From: GCA-2770975 sp050248915
GTDB taxonomy: Bacteria > Cyanobacteriota > Sericytochromatia > UBA7694
Assembly: GCA_050248915.1 (NCBI GenBank)
Contig: JBFWRL010000001.1
Coordinates: 1-64,000, forward strand
Direction: 5' to 3'
DNA length: 64,000 nt
Each line of letters opens with the position of its first letter. Position 1 is the stretch's first letter. The position numbers were made by a program, and so were the translations under genes. The notes below the pieces were generated by a model, which saw only the letters and a program-made list of their open reading frames with translations, did not search any database and was not told the origin of the DNA. This document shows positions 27,972-35,046 of the stretch, in pieces.

Positions 27972-28934
27972 ATGTTTGGCCCATTTTACCAGACCCTGGC
28001 GGCAGGCCCGCTTCAGCCTTGGTTGGAACACCTGCCCGCCCGTCTGGCACAGTGGGAACGCGATCTGAGCCGCTCACAACGGCAAACGTATCTCCAGGTG
28101 CCCAGGGCCTTGCCCAAGATCACCCCCTCTGAAGTGGAACTCAAGCGAGCGCTGCAGGTGGGCCTGCCGCAAGACCTCGCTCCCGGCCAGGAAAAAATGC
28201 TCATCCAGCTTTTGCAACGCCTCAAACCCTGGCGCAAAGGCCCCCTCAAGCTCTTTGGCATTGAAATAGACACCGAGTGGCGCTCAGATTGGAAATGGGA
28301 GCGCATTCAGCCCCACATCTCCCCTTTGGCGAATCGCCGGGTCTTGGATGTGGGCTGTGGCAATGGCTATTATCTCTGGCGCATGCGTGGGGAAGGCGCA
28401 GCCACAGTGATTGGGATTGACCCCATGGCACTCTTTTTGGCCCAATTTCTCTGTTGTCAGCATTTTATTCAAGATTCAGCGGTACACGTCTTGCCTTTGG
28501 GTGTGGATGATCTGCCCTCACTGCCACTCTTTGACACGGTTTTTTCGCTGGGCGTGTTGTACCATCGCCGCTCGCCCATTGATTTTTTGGCACAATTACA
28601 CAGCCAATTGCGGCCCGGAGGTGAACTCGTGCTTGAAACCCTGGTGGTCGAGGGCGATGCACAAACTGTGCTGGTGCCTCAAGATCGCTATGCCCAAATG
28701 CGCAATGTCTGGTTTATTCCCTCCGTCGCGGCTTTACAACGCTGGTTAGAGCGGGTCGGGTTTACTGAGATTGCCCTGGTCAATTTAAACACCACTGCTT
28801 TAGAGGAGCAACGGCGGACGGGCTGGATGGAATGGGAATCTCTGGCAGAATTCCTCGATCCAGCTGACCGCAGCAAAACCGTAGAGGGTTATCCTGCACC
28901 CCTGCGGGCTGTGTTGGTGGCCCAAAAAGCTTAA
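27972..28934 (+). CDS. cmoB: tRNA U34 carboxymethyltransferase CmoB
   Basis: 320 residues. Transfers the carboxymethyl group of carboxy-SAM to 5-hydroxyuridine at tRNA position 34 to give cmo5U. Residues about 90-150 (TEWRSDWKWERIQPHISPL, then VLDVGCGNGYYLWRM and VIGIDPMALFLAQF) and the later FSLGVLYHRRSPIDFL and MRNVWFIPS segments are diagnostic of CmoB rather than a generic methyltransferase. CmoA, which makes carboxy-SAM, is not in the window although the pair is often adjacent. The stop shares the tetranucleotide TTAA with the opposing gene. Confidence 0.93.
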   Translation: MFGPFYQTLAAGPLQPWLEHLPARLAQWERDLSRSQRQTYLQVPRALPKITPSEVELKRALQVGLPQDLAPGQEKMLIQLLQRLKPWRKGPLKLFGIEIDTEWRSDWKWERIQPHISPLANRRVLDVGCGNGYYLWRMRGEGAATVIGIDPMALFLAQFLCCQHFIQDSAVHVLPLGVDDLPSLPLFDTVFSLGVLYHRRSPIDFLAQLHSQLRPGGELVLETLVVEGDAQTVLVPQDRYAQMRNVWFIPSVAALQRWLERVGFTEIALVNLNTTALEEQRRTGWMEWESLAEFLDPADRSKTVEGYPAPLRAVLVAQKA

Positions 28935-30010
28935 GGCGCGGTGGCGGAGTCCAGATTCAAGACCTTGTTGAGAGACTCATTGAGCTGATCGAGGGCATTC
29001 ATCATATTGCGCAGGGCATTTTTGTCAAATTTCTGGGTTTCCAACATGCGCTCGGTTTTATCAAAGAAATTGAGGATTTTTTCAAACTGCGGCGGTACTT
29101 TTTCGATTTTGTGTTTGGCCTCTTCCAGATCCTGCCGTTCTTTGAGTTCCTTGCGCAGCATGTCCAACTCAACACGTCGCTTGCGAATGAAAGATTTCAT
29201 CACAGCCTGAGCCACTTCTGCCGGGTCATTGTTGAGGGCATTCATCATCAGGGCTTTGTCCTCTTCGCTCATACCAAAGGCCACCTGCAACTCTTGGGCG
29301 TTCATATACGCCATGATCTTATATGCGGCATCGATCAGGGCATCCATGTGCTGTTGGGCCTGCCATTTTTGCAGGCGCTCTTCCTCTTCCAATAAACGCA
29401 TGGCATCTTCGTTTTCGTAGCTCCATTGGGTTTGGGCTTGAGGATGGGTGGTGCGTTCAAAGAACTGCTGCAGGCTATCTCCGGCACTGCCACTGGCTTC
29501 TGCCGGTGGGATCTGGCCGACCTGACCGCCATTGGCCAGACTGGGATCGGGACTGAATTGCTCCGTACTCAGAGCGAGTTTCACCGAAGTCACTTGGTAA
29601 GAAGTGACTCCCGCAGCATTGATCACGGGGGTGTAAATCTGAATAAAGCTGGCCCGGCTGTTTTCATCGGCATATTTTTCAACAGTGACAGGTTGGCCCT
29701 GGGCTGGCAAAACCTCAGCGGGGAGCTCGTAAGCCGCCACCTGAATCTTGAGGTGTAAATCGGTGGTCGTGAGCGAAACGGCCCCTCCGCTGGAACTGGG
29801 GGGAGGGGGCGTTGTCACTTGTTTTTGTTTGCGGGCCGCTTCAGCCAAGTACTCCAACTGCAAAAAATAGTTCACAAAATCGCGGAAGGCGTATTGGACC
29901 ATATTGCGCTGGGTAGGGGTCAGCGCTGGGGAGGCAAGGCCTTCGCTGCGGGCCGATTCGACCTGTTGCAATAATTGGGATTCCAGCCTTGAAATGGATA
30001 AACTTGTCAT
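28931..30010 (-). CDS. Hypothetical coiled-coil protein
   Basis: 359 residues, no family recognised. Residues 1-65 are helical. A Pro/Ser spacer (67-78) leads to a beta-rich domain (80-155, TTTDLHLKIQVAAYELPAE). The second half (190-355) is highly charged and helical with coiled-coil character (QDLEEAKHKIEKVPPQFEKIL). No signal peptide or membrane segment. No strong ribosome site at the ATG. It is divergent from the metallothionein-like gene across a 212-bp repeat-rich region, so it may share its regulation. Confidence 0.75.
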   Translation of the reverse strand: MTSLSISRLESQLLQQVESARSEGLASPALTPTQRNMVQYAFRDFVNYFLQLEYLAEAARKQKQVTTPPPPSSSGGAVSLTTTDLHLKIQVAAYELPAEVLPAQGQPVTVEKYADENSRASFIQIYTPVINAAGVTSYQVTSVKLALSTEQFSPDPSLANGGQVGQIPPAEASGSAGDSLQQFFERTTHPQAQTQWSYENEDAMRLLEEEERLQKWQAQQHMDALIDAAYKIMAYMNAQELQVAFGMSEEDKALMMNALNNDPAEVAQAVMKSFIRKRRVELDMLRKELKERQDLEEAKHKIEKVPPQFEKILNFFDKTERMLETQKFDKNALRNMMNALDQLNESLNKVLNLDSATAP

Positions 30011-30049
30011 AAGTTGAAAACAGCCACTTTCAGATAAATAGCAAGGGAG

Positions 30050-30068
30050 AGGAGAATTTGATTCTCCT
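30050..30068. promoter_or_regulatory. Perfect 8-bp inverted repeat
   Basis: AGGAGAAT / ATTCTCCT with a 3-nt loop. It lies between divergent starts, where a terminator is not expected, so an operator or leader hairpin is more likely. Confidence 0.5.
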
Positions 30069-30072
30069 TAAA

Positions 30073-30107
30073 TTAACATATTCAGTTCTGGCAGGACAAT
30101 ATGTTAA
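30073..30107. promoter_or_regulatory. Perfect 10-bp inverted repeat, operator candidate
   Basis: TTAACATATT (30073-30082) and AATATGTTAA (30098-30107) are exact reverse complements separated by 15 bp. The centres are 25 bp apart, consistent with a dimeric regulator bridging more than two helical turns, or a leader stem. It lies upstream of the metallothionein-like gene. Confidence 0.55.
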
Positions 30108-30110
30108 ATA

Positions 30111-30128
30111 GGCAAAACACCATTTGCC
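30111..30128. promoter_or_regulatory. 6-bp inverted repeat
   Basis: GGCAAA and TTTGCC around a 6-bp centre, directly after the larger inverted repeat. Confidence 0.35.
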
Positions 30129-30151
30129 AAATCATTCTACTCAAAAACTGT

Positions 30152-30199
30152 AAGATTATTGCTGCTGCCCCGTCTCTTAAACAGAGCAGAATAATCTGC
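30152..30199 (+). promoter_or_regulatory. Leader stem-loop just before the metallothionein ribosome site
   Basis: GATTATTGCTGC and GCAGAATAATC pair over 11 bp with one bulged G and a loop of about 22 nt. An alternative small hairpin, GCAGA-ATAA-TCTGC at 30186-30199, shares the right arm. Two mutually exclusive pairings ending next to AAAGGAG could control translation. Confidence 0.45.
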
Positions 30200-30222
30200 C
30201 AACCCAAAGGAGAAACTTGAAA

Positions 30223-30351
30223 ATGTCTGATGATTGCTGTCAAAATTGTGATTGTGGCACCCCTGTAGACAATGGCTGCTGCTGTGGGACAGAATGTCTC
30301 TGTGGCCCCGATTGCAAATGCCCCCCGGAATGCAATTGCCCTGGCCAATAA
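30223..30351 (+). CDS. Metallothionein-like cysteine-rich mini-protein
   Basis: 42 residues with 13 cysteines (5, 6, 9, 11, 19, 20, 21, 25, 27, 31, 33, 37, 39), no histidine and no aromatic residue. The second half is a hexapeptide repeat CxC-[GP]-P-[DE], seen three times (CLCGPD, CKCPPE, CNCPGQ). Start ATG follows AAAGGAG by ten bases. Composition is that of a metallothionein, binding Cu(I), Zn or Cd in thiolate clusters, but it lacks the His residues and spacing of the SmtA family, so it would be a new type. The next gene, 22 nt downstream, is a cysteine-rich ECF sigma factor, which strongly supports a metal-linked role. Confidence 0.85.
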   Translation: MSDDCCQNCDCGTPVDNGCCCGTECLCGPDCKCPPECNCPGQ

Positions 30352-30373
30352 GCTCTTTGCAAAGGAATTAACC

Positions 30374-30907
30374 GTGAAACAGCGAGAGCCCGACATCAAA
30401 CAGGCCCTGTTGGAGCTACAACCCGGTATGATCCGCCGGGTGGCAGCCCGCACGGGCTCTCGTGATCTGGCTGAAGAGGTGGTGCAGGCTGCCTTGCTCA
30501 AAGCCCTTGAGGGTTTGGATCGTTTAAAAGATGCCCGCCGACTCAAAAGTTGGTTTGCCACAATTGTGCAAAACAGCCTGCAAGACGAATTCCGGCAGTG
30601 GTCACGGCTGGCCCCGTTGGAGCAAGCCGAAAATCTGCCCGATTTGCAGGCTGAAGAGCGCGCAGAACCCGCTCTGAGCTGTGGCTGTGTCTTGCAATTA
30701 TTGCCCACCCTGCGCCCGGCTTATACCCAGCTCTTGGAGGCCGTGGATCTGCGTGGCGACTCCCTGCAAAAAGTGGCTCAGAACTGGGGACTCAGCGCCA
30801 ACAATGTTTCTGTGCGCCTGCACCGTGCCCGCCAAGCCCTGCGCAAAGAATTGGGCCAGCGCTGTGGCACACATTCTGTGGCCGCGTGCCAAGAATGTGG
30901 TTGTTAA
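30374..30907 (+). CDS. ECF sigma factor with cysteine-rich tail (CorE-like)
   Basis: 177 residues. Region sigma2 covers about 10-78 (GSRDLAEEVVQAALLKALEGLDRLKDARRLKSWFATIVQN) and sigma4 about 108-160 with a helix-turn-helix (LQKVAQNWGLSANNVSVRLHRARQAL). All six cysteines lie outside these folds: CGC at 103-105 in the linker and C164, C172, C175, C177 in the tail. The Myxococcus CorE/CorE2 family uses such a linker CxC and C-terminal cysteine-rich domain to sense Cu or Cd/Zn directly, without an anti-sigma factor. GTG start at 30374 follows AAAGGA. It is the second gene after the metallothionein and probably activates it. Metal identity is not visible. Confidence 0.85.
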   Translation: MKQREPDIKQALLELQPGMIRRVAARTGSRDLAEEVVQAALLKALEGLDRLKDARRLKSWFATIVQNSLQDEFRQWSRLAPLEQAENLPDLQAEERAEPALSCGCVLQLLPTLRPAYTQLLEAVDLRGDSLQKVAQNWGLSANNVSVRLHRARQALRKELGQRCGTHSVAACQECGC

Positions 30908-31013
30908 AAGCTGGGCCTCTCTGTTTTCAAAAAAGCAAGATCCTGGTTTAAAATTGGGATAGACTGACAAGGGCCTTCAGGTCCAAATTAAACACGGGTG
31001 GCAGGCACGATTT

Positions 31014-32201
31014 ATGAGCCCTGGATTGACATTTGAAAAAGAGATTTCTCTGCGTGGCGACAACAAGACCTATAAAAAGGTGGCCCTTAATCTCAAGCGC
31101 AATCAGCAACAAGACAATACTGATGCGCTGGATTCACTGGCAGAGAACTTTCAGTACAGTGACTGCGCCCACGAATACTGGAACCCTGAAGAATTCTCCC
31201 TGCTCTACGGCACCCCACTCTGGGATCAGGCCACCCAGGCTCAGCGCGTTTTGCTCAACCAGCTCTATTGGATTGGCTATTATTCCCAAATCATTTCAGC
31301 CGAAATTGCCACCATATTTTTGAACCAAACGGCGGCTGCTGGGCTCTACGGTATGGAAGACTTTCGCATTGTCTGCGACTCACTCGATTTTGAATCGCAC
31401 CAGGAGCGGGCGCATATCAACGCCTTTAAAAGCATCTCCGAAGCCACCGAGCGCGAGGTCTTTGGCGAGCGCATTTTTAGTTATCCCATGAAAAATTTCG
31501 CCAGCGAGACCATGATTTTTCAAGACACGAACCCTTTTCGTGAGCGCTGGAAAAAATTCCAATTGCACTTTTTCGCCTTTCTCTCGTCGTCAAATGCCTT
31601 TATTGCCAGCCAATACCTGACAGTGCGCGGCATGCGCACCCTCAATGGCAAAATTGTCCAGCACCAGCTCAGCCAGTATTACGAAAAACACGCAGATCAG
31701 GCCAACGCCCCCATACCCGCCAAGATCAGCTACCACCACTTTTTGGATGAGTCCTATCACTTCAACAATTCCACCTTGATTGGCCATGAGGTAGTCAAAA
31801 GCCTCAAGCCGCCCACCCCCTTTGAGAAAAAGATCGTGAATATGTCGATCTGGGGCTGCCAAAAAGACCATTTTAATTTTAATTGCTCGGTCAACGGCAT
31901 TTTCTGGTACGAACCCGCCATCTTCGGCACGATCTACAAGGTGCTGCGCAGCCGGGCCTTTGGCTTCGAGCACCAAGCCGCCCTGGATATGATCTACGCC
32001 TGTTTCTGCCAAGAGAACGAGGGCGTGAATCTGGCTTATCACACCCACAAAGTGGCCCGCGAATCGTATGAGCAATACCTGAGTGATCTGGACTTCCTCA
32101 GCCCGGAAAACAAAAGCGTGAAGTTGATGAAGCAGTCCAGCATCGAGCATTACCTGCAAACCAATCGCCGCGCCTTCCAAAGCTTTAAGCCAGCCGTGTA
32201 G
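31014..32201 (+). CDS. Ferritin-like diiron oxygenase, AurF-like
   Basis: 395 residues. Long helices carry the expected diiron ligands: E97 (ISAEIATIF), E131-x-x-H134 (ERAH) and E246-x-x-H249 (ESYH), with further candidates H242 and H258. Layout resembles the AurF/CmlI group of non-haem diiron enzymes that oxidise aryl-amines or hydroxylate, but the protein is longer and the assignment is by motif only. The ribosome site is weak. It opens the six-gene oxygenase cluster; ferredoxin and Rieske genes directly follow and could supply electrons. Confidence 0.75.
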   Translation: MSPGLTFEKEISLRGDNKTYKKVALNLKRNQQQDNTDALDSLAENFQYSDCAHEYWNPEEFSLLYGTPLWDQATQAQRVLLNQLYWIGYYSQIISAEIATIFLNQTAAAGLYGMEDFRIVCDSLDFESHQERAHINAFKSISEATEREVFGERIFSYPMKNFASETMIFQDTNPFRERWKKFQLHFFAFLSSSNAFIASQYLTVRGMRTLNGKIVQHQLSQYYEKHADQANAPIPAKISYHHFLDESYHFNNSTLIGHEVVKSLKPPTPFEKKIVNMSIWGCQKDHFNFNCSVNGIFWYEPAIFGTIYKVLRSRAFGFEHQAALDMIYACFCQENEGVNLAYHTHKVARESYEQYLSDLDFLSPENKSVKLMKQSSIEHYLQTNRRAFQSFKPAV

Positions 32202-32229
32202 ACGCTCAGAAAAACAGGCGAAATAAACC

Positions 32230-32520
32230 ATGCAACGGCACCGGCTCGAATTTTCAAATGGCGCGGCAATTGAGGTCAACGCGGGTGAAAAACTCTCAGA
32301 ATCGCTCGACGTGACCAACTCACCCATCTTGTTTGGCTGTCGCACAGGCATTTGTGCCACCTGTTTGGTGCAGGTACTCGCCGGTATGGAGAACCTCTCC
32401 CCCCTGAACGAAGACGAAGAAGAGGTGCTTGAAATCTACGCCGATGATCGTCCCAACTGCCGTTTGTCCTGCCAACTCAGGCTCTCCGGCCCCGCCAAAT
32501 TGGCGTATATCGGAAAATAA
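32230..32520 (+). CDS. 2Fe-2S ferredoxin, plant type
   Basis: 96 residues. C37-x4-C42-x2-C45 followed by C77 and C81 near the C-terminus gives the four ligands of a plant-type [2Fe-2S] cluster (FGCRTGICATC). The acidic surface (NEDEEEVLEIY) suits docking to oxygenases. It sits between the diiron and Rieske genes (28 nt and 10 nt gaps), so it most likely delivers electrons to one or both. No reductase gene is adjacent. Confidence 0.93.
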   Translation: MQRHRLEFSNGAAIEVNAGEKLSESLDVTNSPILFGCRTGICATCLVQVLAGMENLSPLNEDEEEVLEIYADDRPNCRLSCQLRLSGPAKLAYIGK

Positions 32521-32530
32521 GAGGCCCTTT

Positions 32531-33643
32531 ATGCAAGCTCCCGAAAAACTCATTCCCGAACAGTTGGACCGCAACGCTGAGAGCGAGCAGTCATTGCCCA
32601 TGCATTCGCCGACACAGCCTGTTTCGTTTAAACACTATTGGTATATTGCCTGCCAATCCCACGAACTCAAACCCAACCAAGCCATTCAGCGCACGGTCAT
32701 GGACGAGTGGATTGCCTTATTTCGAGATGAAAACGGCCAGCCTGTGGCCTTGCAGGATCGCTGTCCGCACCGCAATTTTAAACTCTCCCAGGGCTATGTC
32801 AAAGACGGTCTCTTGCAATGCCCCTACCATGGCTGGGTCTTTGATAAAACCGCCCAGGTTGTCGCGATCCCCTCTGAAAGCAACAATTTTAAGCCGCTCA
32901 AGTCGCGCTGTGCCAAACGCTTTGAGGTCATGGAGATCGATCAATTTATTTTTGTGCGCCTCGAAAGCCATCCCGAACTGCAAGCCCCTCCCTTTCGCTC
33001 CCCCCATTACGGCGAAAAGGGCTACCGCACTGAGCGCCTGTTTAATATCTTTAAAAACAATGTCACCAATTGTGCCGAAAACTATGTCGATGTGCCACAC
33101 ACCGTCTTTGTGCACGACAAGATCTTTCGCGTCAGCCGCGATGAAAAGGTCGATGCCACCGTCGAGCGCAAAAATGGCAGTGTGGTGGTTGATTACCGCA
33201 ACGAAACCGACAATATGGGCTGGTTTTCGCTCTTTCTCAACCCCAAAAAAGAAAAAATTATCCACCGCGACTTTTTCCATGTTCCCAATATCACCAGCGT
33301 GGAATATATTTTTTCGCCCGGCAAAGAATTTTATATCACCTCTCACAGCACCCCTGTAAATGACCAATTGACCTACGTCTACACCGATTTGACCTACCGC
33401 TTTGGCATTTTTAATCCCTTTGCAGGCCCCATTGTGCGCTACCAGGGCCAAAGTGTGATCGACCAAGACATTGTTGTGCTCGACACACAAATGGAAGTGA
33501 TTCAAAAATACGGAGAGCGCTTCTCCAATGCCACTGCGGATATTGTGCATGTAATGATTGAATCTCTGCGCAACGCCATTGCCAAAGGCCAGAATCCCCA
33601 CACCCTGAGTGAGCAAAAACACGATTTTGAATTTTGGATCTAA
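32531..33643 (+). CDS. Rieske non-haem iron oxygenase
   Basis: 370 residues. The Rieske [2Fe-2S] ligands are C78-x-H80 and C97-x2-H100 (CPHRNF, CPYHGW). The mononuclear iron site is H190 and H195 with D187 preceding (DVPHTVFVH); the carboxylate ligand of the triad is not placed with certainty. This is the alpha-subunit-type single-component layout, as in ketosteroid/choline-monooxygenase-like Rieske enzymes. The ATG at 32531 follows AGAGG; an upstream in-frame start at 32429 lies inside the ferredoxin gene and is rejected. Substrate unknown. Confidence 0.92.
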   Translation: MQAPEKLIPEQLDRNAESEQSLPMHSPTQPVSFKHYWYIACQSHELKPNQAIQRTVMDEWIALFRDENGQPVALQDRCPHRNFKLSQGYVKDGLLQCPYHGWVFDKTAQVVAIPSESNNFKPLKSRCAKRFEVMEIDQFIFVRLESHPELQAPPFRSPHYGEKGYRTERLFNIFKNNVTNCAENYVDVPHTVFVHDKIFRVSRDEKVDATVERKNGSVVVDYRNETDNMGWFSLFLNPKKEKIIHRDFFHVPNITSVEYIFSPGKEFYITSHSTPVNDQLTYVYTDLTYRFGIFNPFAGPIVRYQGQSVIDQDIVVLDTQMEVIQKYGERFSNATADIVHVMIESLRNAIAKGQNPHTLSEQKHDFEFWI

Positions 33644-33646
33644 ACC

Positions 33647-34387
33647 ATGCTTGAACTGCTGGTTTTTTGGCTGCTCTTCGTCTGGTTGCTGCGCTCGCCC
33701 GAAGCCCGACAGCGTTTAAAACACAAAAAACCCTTTGAATGGCTGCTGGATGGCAGCAATTTGTTGATCCAAGGCTTTTTGATTCCCTTTTTGCGGGTGG
33801 CTGTGCTGCTGGTGCTGCTCAAACAGCTCTGGCCCAGTGGCCAAGGCCTGTTGCGCATGAGCGATGGGCTGGGATTTTTGCTCTGTTTTGTGGGTGTGGA
33901 CTACCTCTATTATTGGAACCACCGGATCTTTCATCTGCGCAAGATCTTTCCCGTGCACCTGATTCACCACAGTGTGACGCAGATGGACGTGATGGCAACT
34001 TCACGCAACACCCTCTGGACCAGTTTTTTGATCGTCTATCTCTGGGTCAATGGCCTGCTGCTCTATTTAACCGATCTCAATGCCGGTTTTGTGTTGGCCA
34101 TGAGCCTGACTGCCTGCTTGGACATGTGGAAACACTCCAATTTGCTCCAAGCGCACACGGGTTTACAGCACAAACTGTCTAAATACCTTGGCCTGATGAC
34201 CCCCCTGGAACATGCTTGGCACCACGCCCACAAACTGAATCAAAATTTTGGGGCCAATTTGAACCTCTTTGACAAATTACACGGCACCTATACCGCCGAA
34301 AGTGCTTATCCCGAGCGCCTGGGTGTGAGTGTGGCCAAGCTCAAACCCTGGCAGCAATTCTTCTTTCCCTTTCAGGCCCGCCCATGA
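33647..34387 (+). CDS. Fatty acid hydroxylase / sterol desaturase family protein
   Basis: 246-residue membrane diiron enzyme. The histidine clusters are present: H92-x3-H96, H104-x2-H107-H108 and H189-x2-H192-H193, plus H163. Four or so hydrophobic segments surround them. The family hydroxylates or desaturates fatty-acyl, sterol or carotenoid chains in the membrane. It begins 3 nt after the Rieske gene and overlaps the next gene by 4 nt, so it belongs to the same pathway. A third oxidative iron enzyme in a row. Confidence 0.9.
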   Translation: MLELLVFWLLFVWLLRSPEARQRLKHKKPFEWLLDGSNLLIQGFLIPFLRVAVLLVLLKQLWPSGQGLLRMSDGLGFLLCFVGVDYLYYWNHRIFHLRKIFPVHLIHHSVTQMDVMATSRNTLWTSFLIVYLWVNGLLLYLTDLNAGFVLAMSLTACLDMWKHSNLLQAHTGLQHKLSKYLGLMTPLEHAWHHAHKLNQNFGANLNLFDKLHGTYTAESAYPERLGVSVAKLKPWQQFFFPFQARP

Positions 34388-35046
34388 CCCAGCTCTCAAC
34401 CTTGCTCTCTTTTTTCCCCCTTTCAGTGCTGCTGTTGGCAGGGGGGGCTTTTTATTATTTGCTTGTCCACCCCGGCTGGCAGGGTCTTTTGGCCCTCTTG
34501 GGAGTGGTCTATTTCTACCCGGTAGCGGTCTATCGCCTGCTCAATTTGTTTTGGCCGCTCAAAGAAGGGCGTTACGACCTGCGCCAAAACAAATACAATC
34601 CTTGGTGGGGCAGCCACCAAATTCAATTGGTCTATTTTGCCTGTCCCTGGCTCGAAGCCCTCTTGCGTCTGATCCCAGGTGTTTACAGCTTTTGGTTGCG
34701 GCTCTGGGGGGCCAAAATTGGCCAAGGCATTTATTGGACTCCGAATGTGCAAATCGATGACCGGCCCCTGACAGATATTGGCAACGGCGTGATTATTGGG
34801 CACAAATTGCATTTTATCAGCCACGTGATATTGCCCCACAAAGACAAATTGCCCCTCTATGTCAAACGCATCAGCATCGGGGACCAGTGTTTTTTGGGGG
34901 CAGGCTCCCGCCTCGGGCCCGGAGTGGTGGTCGAAAACCAAACCTGCCTGCCCATTCTGACCGAAGGCAAGGTCAACCAACGCTTTGAAACAGGCAACCA
35001 TATTACAGGCCAAAATACAAACAACCCAACGGAAAACGCCCAGTGA
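34384..35046 (+). CDS. Hexapeptide-repeat acyltransferase-like membrane protein
   Basis: 220 residues. Two N-terminal hydrophobic segments (about 8-28 and 33-55) are followed by a left-handed beta-helix section (about 100-200) with TDIGNGVIIGH and ISIGDQCFLGAGSRLGPGVVV. The pattern resembles the membrane/LbH terminal part of some non-ribosomal peptide synthetases and stand-alone LbH acyltransferases. Catalytic residues cannot be fixed; H96-like positions in LHFISHV are candidates. Translational coupling on both sides (4-nt overlaps) suggests stoichiometric expression with the hydroxylase and the GH3 enzyme. Confidence 0.7.
   Translation: MTQLSTLLSFFPLSVLLLAGGAFYYLLVHPGWQGLLALLGVVYFYPVAVYRLLNLFWPLKEGRYDLRQNKYNPWWGSHQIQLVYFACPWLEALLRLIPGVYSFWLRLWGAKIGQGIYWTPNVQIDDRPLTDIGNGVIIGHKLHFISHVILPHKDKLPLYVKRISIGDQCFLGAGSRLGPGVVVENQTCLPILTEGKVNQRFETGNHITGQNTNNPTENAQ

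Noticed and set aside
30082..30708. 208-aa antisense frame over the metallothionein and sigma genes
   Set aside because: Ser/Arg/Cys-rich translation with no domain; the plus strand has the sigma-factor helices and a good ribosome site.
32717..33622. 301-aa frame antisense to the Rieske gene
   Set aside because: The plus strand carries complete Rieske and iron-site motifs; the antisense frame has no recognisable features.
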